From the NCBI GenBank assembly GCA_035656635.1, contig DASRSD010000160.1:1-38165 (forward strand): a DNA stretch of 38,165 nucleotides, read 5' to 3'. The position numbers and the translations under genes were made by a program. The stretch is from Pirellulales bacterium (GTDB lineage Bacteria > Planctomycetota > Planctomycetia > Pirellulales > JADZDJ01). How positions within the stretch are numbered: position 1 is the stretch's first letter; every line of letters starts with the position of its first letter. Below, piece after piece: positions 33,468-38,165 of the stretch. The notes under the pieces are model-generated. The model was not told the origin of the DNA and made no database searches. It saw nothing but the letters and a program-made list of their open reading frames with translations.

Positions 33468-33628
33468 TTTTATAAAAAAGGACCACTTCGCACTACTGTA
33501 TTGGTACAGGACGGCATTGGCGTACAGACCGTGGCATCCCAAAACCGATTCAACTGAGCCGACAGCCAAGAGCAATTTCAGTTTTTTTATAAAAACCGAC
33601 CGGAATGCGCTACTGTATTGGTACAGGA
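33468..33628 (+). repeat. Two iteron-like direct repeats, 44 bases each, 117 bases apart
   Basis: Each copy has TTTTATAAAAA, a 14-base spacer, then CTACTGTATTGGTACAGGA. Copies are at 33468-33511 and 33585-33628. The conserved half contains a dyad (CTGTA-ttgg-TACAG), as in protein binding sites. The spacer is only partly conserved (GACC and GC kept), so the two blocks appear to be selected separately. Confidence 0.8.
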
Positions 33629-33688
33629 AGGAACGGTCACATACACCTGCCCGCCGCTTGCAGCCGTGTAGCTTGGCACCTGGATGCC

Positions 33689-33818
33689 GGCAGGTCGCGG
33701 GTGAGCGGTGAGCGGTTGACAATTATTTATCTTTCTCTTCCGCGCGCACTCTCTCTCTCCAAGCGCGCGCCAATTAGAAAAGGGAAGCGGAGAATTTCCC
33801 CTCACCGCTCACCCTGCC
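33689..33818. repeat. Large inverted repeat with nested stems upstream of the primase gene
   Basis: GGGTGAGCGGTGAG (33699-33712) is the exact complement of CTCACCGCTCACCC (33801-33814), and GGCA/TGCC (33689-33692 with 33815-33818) extends it past a bulge. Inside are CTTCC/GGAAG (33737-33741 with 33783-33787) and CGCGCGC/GCGCGCG (33741-33747 with 33763-33769), sharing one base. The TTGACAATTATTTAT stretch inside is A/T-rich. Confidence 0.75.
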
Positions 33819-33922
33819 AATAGCTAATTCAAAGCGGCTGCCTGCCGCAATTGCTGCGCAACCAGCCGTCTTACTCTCCGCTGGTTTCGTGTATCCCTGA
33901 ACAAGAGAGTTTGAGGCATTGT

Positions 33923-36505
33923 ATGAACGAGTTTTCAGTGGGGCTTCCCCGATTCCTTCAAGCATCCTGTAATTCACAAAATGAAGATTTAGTGAAGCGC
34001 GTTTGGAAGAGTTGGCCAGTTGAAATACAGGTCAACATTCGGACAGACATTGGTGAACCAGTTGATGATGATAACAATCCAGCAAAAAGACGACATAACG
34101 GACGAGATTTTTACAATTTCCGCTACCCGCGCGACGCGGGAGTCAAGCCAGATTGGGCAGAGCGTTACCTGACGTATCCATTGGAAGAATACGCTAGCGA
34201 AATCGGATCGACGGGATTCGGAGCGGATGGCAGCCAGTGGGTCGGTTTCGATTTCGATACGATCTTAGGTCATGCGGAAGGGGTCGGAATTTCGGATGCC
34301 GAAATTCAAGAAATTGATATTGCCGTAGAAAGAATTGGTTACGCCGAGCTACGCCGTTCCACGGGGGGAAGAGGCAGACACATTTATGTTCATCTTTCCG
34401 ACTTCAAGAATGTTGTAAACCATACGGAGCACGCCGCTCTTGCACGAGCAATTTTGGCGAAATTGTCGCACGACCTTGGGATGGACCTGACAGCATCCGT
34501 CGATGCGTGCGGCGGCAATATGTGGTTTTGGTCCAGGCGTGCGACTGACGAAAACCGTGGTTTTGAACTTCTCAAAAAAGCAACCACTAAGCTGTCGCCA
34601 ATAGACGTGCCAAATTGGTGCGACTATTTACCTGTGGTAACGAGAAAGCGAAGCAAAATCTATGTTGAAGGATTGAATGAGGATTTTGCGGCTTCTCAAC
34701 CGAAGGTTCGTCGCGATAGACAGCATGACGCTATATTCGCGGAGTACGTTAAACACGCCACATTGATCTATCTGCCGGACCACGGCTGCTACCATTTGCA
34801 CACGGCAGAACTTGCCAAAGTTCACGAAACTTTGAGGCTTCGGGGATTTTTTGAGACGGTAAGCGAAGGAAGCGATCCTGGCAAACCGAACGCTTACGCA
34901 TACCTGCGACCCAATGGTGCGATGTTGGTTGTGCGGTTGGGGAATGCAAAGGAAACGAGCATTTGGGGTGAGACAAAATCCGGTCAAGCATGCATTCTGT
35001 TCAATCAATCTCTCGATTTGCAAAATATCTGCCGTGCCGTTGACGGAGTATGGACTGGAAAGGGTTTTACCTGCCCGACGCTTGAATCCGCGAATCGTGC
35101 TGCTGGATACTTCCGCATCAGCTTACCGCCGGTTGCGGAACGCGCGGTAAGTTTCTCAATTCAAAATGGTGGCCTCTTAGTTACATGCGATCGGATCGGC
35201 AAAGAGCAAGTGAACGGCTGGGCCGGCGAAGGACGAAAGCTCAAACGCCACTTCGCAATCGACCTGCCCTGCGATGATGAATCCAACGATAAGTATCGAC
35301 ATCTTACCACGCCAACAAACGAAGATGCTGGCTGGGCGATGGAGCGCGATGATGGAACTTGGGGGTTTGAGAGCAAATCGACGCTTGAAGACGCACTAAT
35401 CCACGATGGATGCAAGAAAGACGGTGCAAGGAGAGTTCTGGGAGCCGCCGCGAAGCATCCGTGGACTCTTGTTAATGAACCTTTTCAGCCTGAATTTCTG
35501 GCGGGGAGACGCTGGAATCGACATGGCCGAAAATTGATAGTGCCGGGTACCAAAGGAAACCATCGGCATTTCGATCTTATCTTCAAGCAATGCGGTCGAA
35601 TGCTGGACCCGGCAGTAAGCACCGATCCGTGGTGCAGACAGTATGGTGTCACGTCAGGTTCACGATACCTGTTGCTCTGGGCAGCTAGTCTCATTAAGCG
35701 GCCGAAACAACCGTTGCCGTGGTTGTTCTTATGGTCGCCGGAAAATAACACGGGCAAGTCGAGTTTGCATCGCGCCTTGGGAATGCTTTTTGACGGAGGC
35801 GCAACCGACGTTCGCGAAGCGCTGGTCGAAAAGTTCAACGGACAGTTGGCCGGCGCAGTGCTGTGTTATGTGGAAGAGGTATCATTGCCCCGCTCCGCAT
35901 ACGGGAAGATCAAATCCTGGATCGACAGTCCGACGATTTCGATTCGCGAGATGCGCACGACGTCGTACACGCTGACAAACACGGCGCACTTTATTCAAAC
36001 AGCCAATGGTCGTGATGCTTGTCCCGTTGAACAGCACGACGACCGCATCGTGGTAATCCCCGTGACTCCGATCGAAGAAAAGTTGATTCCGTGGACCGAC
36101 GAAATGGCTCCGTCGCTCCTAAGCGAAGCGCCGAATTTTCTGGCGACGTTGTTTGACACACCGTTACCCCGTTCAGCCGGCAGATTATTTTTACCCGTGC
36201 TAACTACTCCCGACAAAATTGAAATGATGCAGGGCGACAAAAAAACAGAACGCGAAACGATTGTTCAAGCTTTGATTGAAAAGATTACGCAACTTATCAA
36301 ACGGAACAACCGATGGCACGGTTTCGTCGGCGACCTGCTCAAAGCCATTGGAAAAGGCGAATGGAGCAATAGTCCGGCTACGCTTTCCAGTTACCTTGAC
36401 GACGCAGTTGGCGCACTTGCCGCCCACGGAATCGAGGTTGAAATCTCTGCCACTCAGGTACATGGCCAACGGCCAATCACAATTCAATTGGCCACGGCCG
36501 TTTAG
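33923..36505 (+). CDS. Fused AEP-type primase and SF3-type helicase, probable replication protein of the element
   Basis: An 860-residue protein. I chose ATG 33923, with GAGG 6 bases upstream, over the extension to 33851. The N-terminal part looks like an archaeo-eukaryotic primase: WVGFDFD (106-112) supplies acidic metal ligands, and RRSTGGRGRHIYVHL (144-158) matches the S-x-G-G-x-G-x-H nucleotide-binding motif. From about 560 a helicase domain follows: Walker A SPENNTGKS (605-613), Walker B VLCYVEEVSL with Glu651/Glu652, and TLTNTAHFIQTANGRDACPV, the sensor-like stretch of D5/SF3-type helicases. Such fusions start replication of plasmids, phages and integrative elements. The repeat-rich region directly upstream is its likely origin. 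The family level (AEP, SF3-like) is inferred from motifs. Confidence 0.8.
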   Translation: MNEFSVGLPRFLQASCNSQNEDLVKRVWKSWPVEIQVNIRTDIGEPVDDDNNPAKRRHNGRDFYNFRYPRDAGVKPDWAERYLTYPLEEYASEIGSTGFGADGSQWVGFDFDTILGHAEGVGISDAEIQEIDIAVERIGYAELRRSTGGRGRHIYVHLSDFKNVVNHTEHAALARAILAKLSHDLGMDLTASVDACGGNMWFWSRRATDENRGFELLKKATTKLSPIDVPNWCDYLPVVTRKRSKIYVEGLNEDFAASQPKVRRDRQHDAIFAEYVKHATLIYLPDHGCYHLHTAELAKVHETLRLRGFFETVSEGSDPGKPNAYAYLRPNGAMLVVRLGNAKETSIWGETKSGQACILFNQSLDLQNICRAVDGVWTGKGFTCPTLESANRAAGYFRISLPPVAERAVSFSIQNGGLLVTCDRIGKEQVNGWAGEGRKLKRHFAIDLPCDDESNDKYRHLTTPTNEDAGWAMERDDGTWGFESKSTLEDALIHDGCKKDGARRVLGAAAKHPWTLVNEPFQPEFLAGRRWNRHGRKLIVPGTKGNHRHFDLIFKQCGRMLDPAVSTDPWCRQYGVTSGSRYLLLWAASLIKRPKQPLPWLFLWSPENNTGKSSLHRALGMLFDGGATDVREALVEKFNGQLAGAVLCYVEEVSLPRSAYGKIKSWIDSPTISIREMRTTSYTLTNTAHFIQTANGRDACPVEQHDDRIVVIPVTPIEEKLIPWTDEMAPSLLSEAPNFLATLFDTPLPRSAGRLFLPVLTTPDKIEMMQGDKKTERETIVQALIEKITQLIKRNNRWHGFVGDLLKAIGKGEWSNSPATLSSYLDDAVGALAAHGIEVEISATQVHGQRPITIQLATAV

Positions 36506-36576
36506 TCAGTTCACGCCAATTCAAAGATGCCCGTGCAATCGTTGCGGGCCAATATCAATCGCAGGAGAAAAATCCG

Positions 36577-36837
36577 ATGCCAAATGTTTACGAACGAATT
36601 CGCGACGATCTTACGCTCACTGTTGAAGCGCAAGGCGACGGAATGCAACTCAGCTTGCTCTATTTGCTGCTGGACAAGCTCGCGCAAATGGAAGCAGCGC
36701 ACCCCACAAATGATACATACGTGAATCCAATCCAAGAATTACTAACGGTGCGACTTGGAAAATACGCCGAAACATTCGCGGTCAAGGATTTTATCGCGCC
36801 GTTGCTTGTGCCACGTTTGCCGCGATTCGGAGCTTAA
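36577..36837 (+). CDS. Small protein of unknown function
   Basis: An 86-residue acidic, mostly helical protein starting MPNVYERIRDDLTLTVEAQG, with AGGAGA 8 bases upstream of the ATG. Hydrophobic heptad-like helices (LSLLYLLLDKLAQME) suggest a dimer or a binding partner. It lies 71 bases after the primase/helicase gene and is probably in its operon. No family is recognised. Confidence 0.6.
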   Translation: MPNVYERIRDDLTLTVEAQGDGMQLSLLYLLLDKLAQMEAAHPTNDTYVNPIQELLTVRLGKYAETFAVKDFIAPLLVPRLPRFGA

Positions 36838-36889
36838 TGATCGAACCCACAACCCGCCCGACGCAATGAATCGGGCAGAGAGGAAAATA

Positions 36890-37759
36890 ATGAACGCAAG
36901 AGTTAGATATTTTGAAAAACGAGACCGCTTTATCCATTCTTTGGACGGCAAGGAATTCGGGTTCGACCCAACAAACAAGTCGAGCCGCAAAGCTGCGCTT
37001 GCCAGATTGAACGAGCATGGCACAAAGGTCATTTCGACATTGGAAAGCAATGCCGGGAGGCCACTGTCCGACCACGAACTTTCGCGCGGCGTTGAGCACT
37101 TTGACGACCGTACCCGCAACGAGCGGGTAGCTGAATTCACTGCGCAGGCAATGCGACAAGCGAAGAATGAAGTCGCTCGCGAGAATCCATATCAAAAAGC
37201 ACTTGATTCTGGATTCGTCGATCCCGAACGTAGAGAAACGCGCCGAGATATGTATGAGCGCTGCGCCCGAGAATGGGATACGAAGGCCGATGCCGAGGCA
37301 GAGCGGTTGGAATTGGAATCCGATCCGAAGCGCCAACGAGCCGTGAGCCATGCCAAGCGGGAGCTATTGGAAATGCGCTTTGATCCACACTTCACGTTTT
37401 CTGAAATCAAAGCTGCCGAGGCACGTTTAGAACTCGCGCGCAGTGGAGATTTGGCGCATTATGCGGTGCTTGACCGTGAATGGCGGGATGCCAAGCAAGC
37501 TAAGATTGACGCCAGAGTTGCGGCGGTGACGAGCAGATTAAAGCTTTGCGTGAACGCAAAACGCAAATCGAGGCCGACGCCTTCGAGCAGTTGCCGTCCT
37601 CAACAGAGCCGAGCGCCGAGCATCGAAGTCATTGATATACGGCCGCGCGCTTTTCAGGGAGGCGCACGGCTGTTTCGGGGACCCTGCGCTGGCTTCGGCC
37701 GGCGCAGGGATTTTTCAGGAGGTTTTACATGGACGTATCGGTTACGAATTACAAATTGA
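36890..37759 (+). CDS. Unknown charged, helical protein with an apparent C-terminal frameshift
   Basis: I start at ATG 36890 (AGAGAGG 6 bases upstream); ATG 36866 is also in frame. The first 210 residues are very rich in Arg, Glu, Lys and Ala and form long helices, e.g. AEAERLELESDPKRQRAVSH. After about residue 212 (position 37525) the composition changes sharply to Ser/Arg/Gly/Phe-rich. A -1 shift there continues naturally as DEQIKALRERKTQIEADAFE and stops at 37635. As read, the frame runs through the hairpin at 37682-37710 and 31 bases into the next gene, which a real C-terminus would not do. So the intact gene was probably 36890-37635, about 248 residues. No family is recognised. Confidence 0.6.
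   Translation: MNARVRYFEKRDRFIHSLDGKEFGFDPTNKSSRKAALARLNEHGTKVISTLESNAGRPLSDHELSRGVEHFDDRTRNERVAEFTAQAMRQAKNEVARENPYQKALDSGFVDPERRETRRDMYERCAREWDTKADAEAERLELESDPKRQRAVSHAKRELLEMRFDPHFTFSEIKAAEARLELARSGDLAHYAVLDREWRDAKQAKIDARVAAVTSRLKLCVNAKRKSRPTPSSSCRPQQSRAPSIEVIDIRPRAFQGGARLFRGPCAGFGRRRDFSGGFTWTYRLRITN
37682..37715 (+). terminator. Intrinsic terminator with UUCG tetraloop
   Basis: CCCTGCGCTGGC (37682-37693) pairs with GCCGGCGCAGGG (37698-37709) through 11 Watson-Crick pairs and one G-U, closed by TTCG and followed by A-TTTTT (37710-37715). AGGAGG for the next gene begins two bases later, so a released transcript would end at the doorstep of that gene. Confidence 0.8.
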
Positions 37760-38160
37760 ATGAAGCACGATTTAACGCTCGGATTGCCGAATTCAGGCAA
37801 TCCGACACCTTAACAACGCTTCGCGACGAATTGGCATTGGCCAAATCATTGATCGAAGATCGCCTGAATGCGGCTGCTACGCCTGCGGAGCGCGCCGCAT
37901 GTTTGCCAATGGTGCGCGATTTACTGAATACTGTCGGTGCGTTAGTGAAAGCACATCGCGCTTACGAGTTGCAGGCAGGCGAATTGCTTACCAAGGATGC
38001 TTTGCGTGAGTTTGCAAAAGAAACGGTCACCATTATCACTGACGAATTACGCGGAATGGCTGATTGGGAACTTATTGTGGACAAAATATGCGATCGACTT
38101 AGCAATAGTGTGGAAAATGCAAATAACGAGACGGCTGATACAAGCATTATGGGAGATTAG
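37729..38160 (+). CDS. Unknown helical protein
   Basis: A 143-residue protein starting MDVSVTNYKLNEARFNARIA. The start is well supported by a perfect AGGAGG (37717-37722) 6 bases upstream. It is almost entirely alpha-helical by composition: LRDELALAKSLIEDRLNAAA, LPMVRDLLNTVGALVKAHRA and a C-terminal acidic helix ending DKICDRLSNSVENANNETAD. This suggests an oligomeric or coiled-coil protein. Its position a few bases after a strong terminator implies that it depends on read-through or on a promoter within or after the hairpin. No family is recognised. Confidence 0.65.
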   Translation: MDVSVTNYKLNEARFNARIAEFRQSDTLTTLRDELALAKSLIEDRLNAAATPAERAACLPMVRDLLNTVGALVKAHRAYELQAGELLTKDALREFAKETVTIITDELRGMADWELIVDKICDRLSNSVENANNETADTSIMGD

Positions 38161-38165
38161 AATGG

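Larger units (their letters stand above)
33406..33922. other. Non-coding, repeat-rich region before the primase gene (candidate replication origin)
   Basis: About 520 bases without a supported gene. It contains two iteron-like direct repeats (33468-33511, 33585-33628), a large inverted repeat (33689-33818) with nested stems, an A/T-rich stretch (33718-33736), a CT-repeat tract (33749-33759), and GCAATTGC with a CGGCTG/CAGCCG pair (33835-33868). It ends at the primase/helicase ribosome binding site. Confidence 0.45.

Noticed and set aside
33418-33711. Plus-strand frame with two copies of a FIK-D---ALLYWYR peptide
   Set aside because: The peptide repeat is the translation of the iteron-like DNA repeats, and the opposite strand shows a repeat as well; no ribosome site.
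36755-36889. N-terminal extension of the charged helical protein
   Set aside because: It overlaps the preceding 86-residue gene in another frame and lacks a ribosome site; ATG 36890 has one.

Overview
The window looks like part of a planctomycete chromosome (probably Pirellulales-like). The evidence is the mix of genes and their style: a short RpoD-like sigma factor, MotA/MotB, a six-domain ribosomal protein S1, an HDOD protein, a very large BamA-like protein with a Gly/Pro/Ser-rich insert, a VWA protein with extreme glycine tracts, few Shine-Dalgarno sequences, and generous intergenic gaps. The assignment rests on family recognition only; no marker gene search was possible.

Region 1 (1-24,800) is ordinary core genome, GC-rich. 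It holds the 5' end of a prephenate-dehydrogenase-like gene, a small ParE/RelE-type toxin-antitoxin pair, a sigma-70 factor, motA-motB, rpsA, an HDOD protein with a degenerate GGDEF domain, a membrane M50 protease, a minus-strand operon (GspF-like protein, a conserved unknown, an EamA permease), two small secreted proteins, and a minus-strand cell-envelope cluster: VWA/STN-like/DUF2135-like protein, M28 aminopeptidase with two PDZ domains, and BamA. An HtrA protease closes the core segment.

Region 2 (24,801-38,165) is accessory. It is visibly richer in A/T and starts with an orphan integrase-type tail that contains a decayed tRNA-3'-end-like hairpin, which suggests an old insertion boundary. 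An Nmad2-like gene (nucleotide-modification associated) faces a four-gene minus-strand operon: winged-helix-like protein, ParA-type ATPase, stand-alone RelA/SpoT-type nucleotide synthetase, and a 960-residue HD-phosphohydrolase/GHKL (Hsp90-like) ATPase. This operon is the strongest candidate for an undescribed conflict or defence system: the synthetase could make an alarmone or toxic nucleotide product, and the HD/GHKL protein could restrain, remove or sense it.

Region 3 (about 31,350-38,165) looks like the replication and maintenance part of an integrative element or plasmid: two tiny membrane proteins, a strongly folded leader-like element between them, a serine resolvase, a NUMOD1-like DNA-binding protein, an origin-like stretch with iteron-like direct repeats and a large inverted repeat, a fused primase/SF3-type helicase, and three unknown proteins, one of them apparently frameshifted. 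No rRNA, complete tRNA, CRISPR array or transposase was seen.
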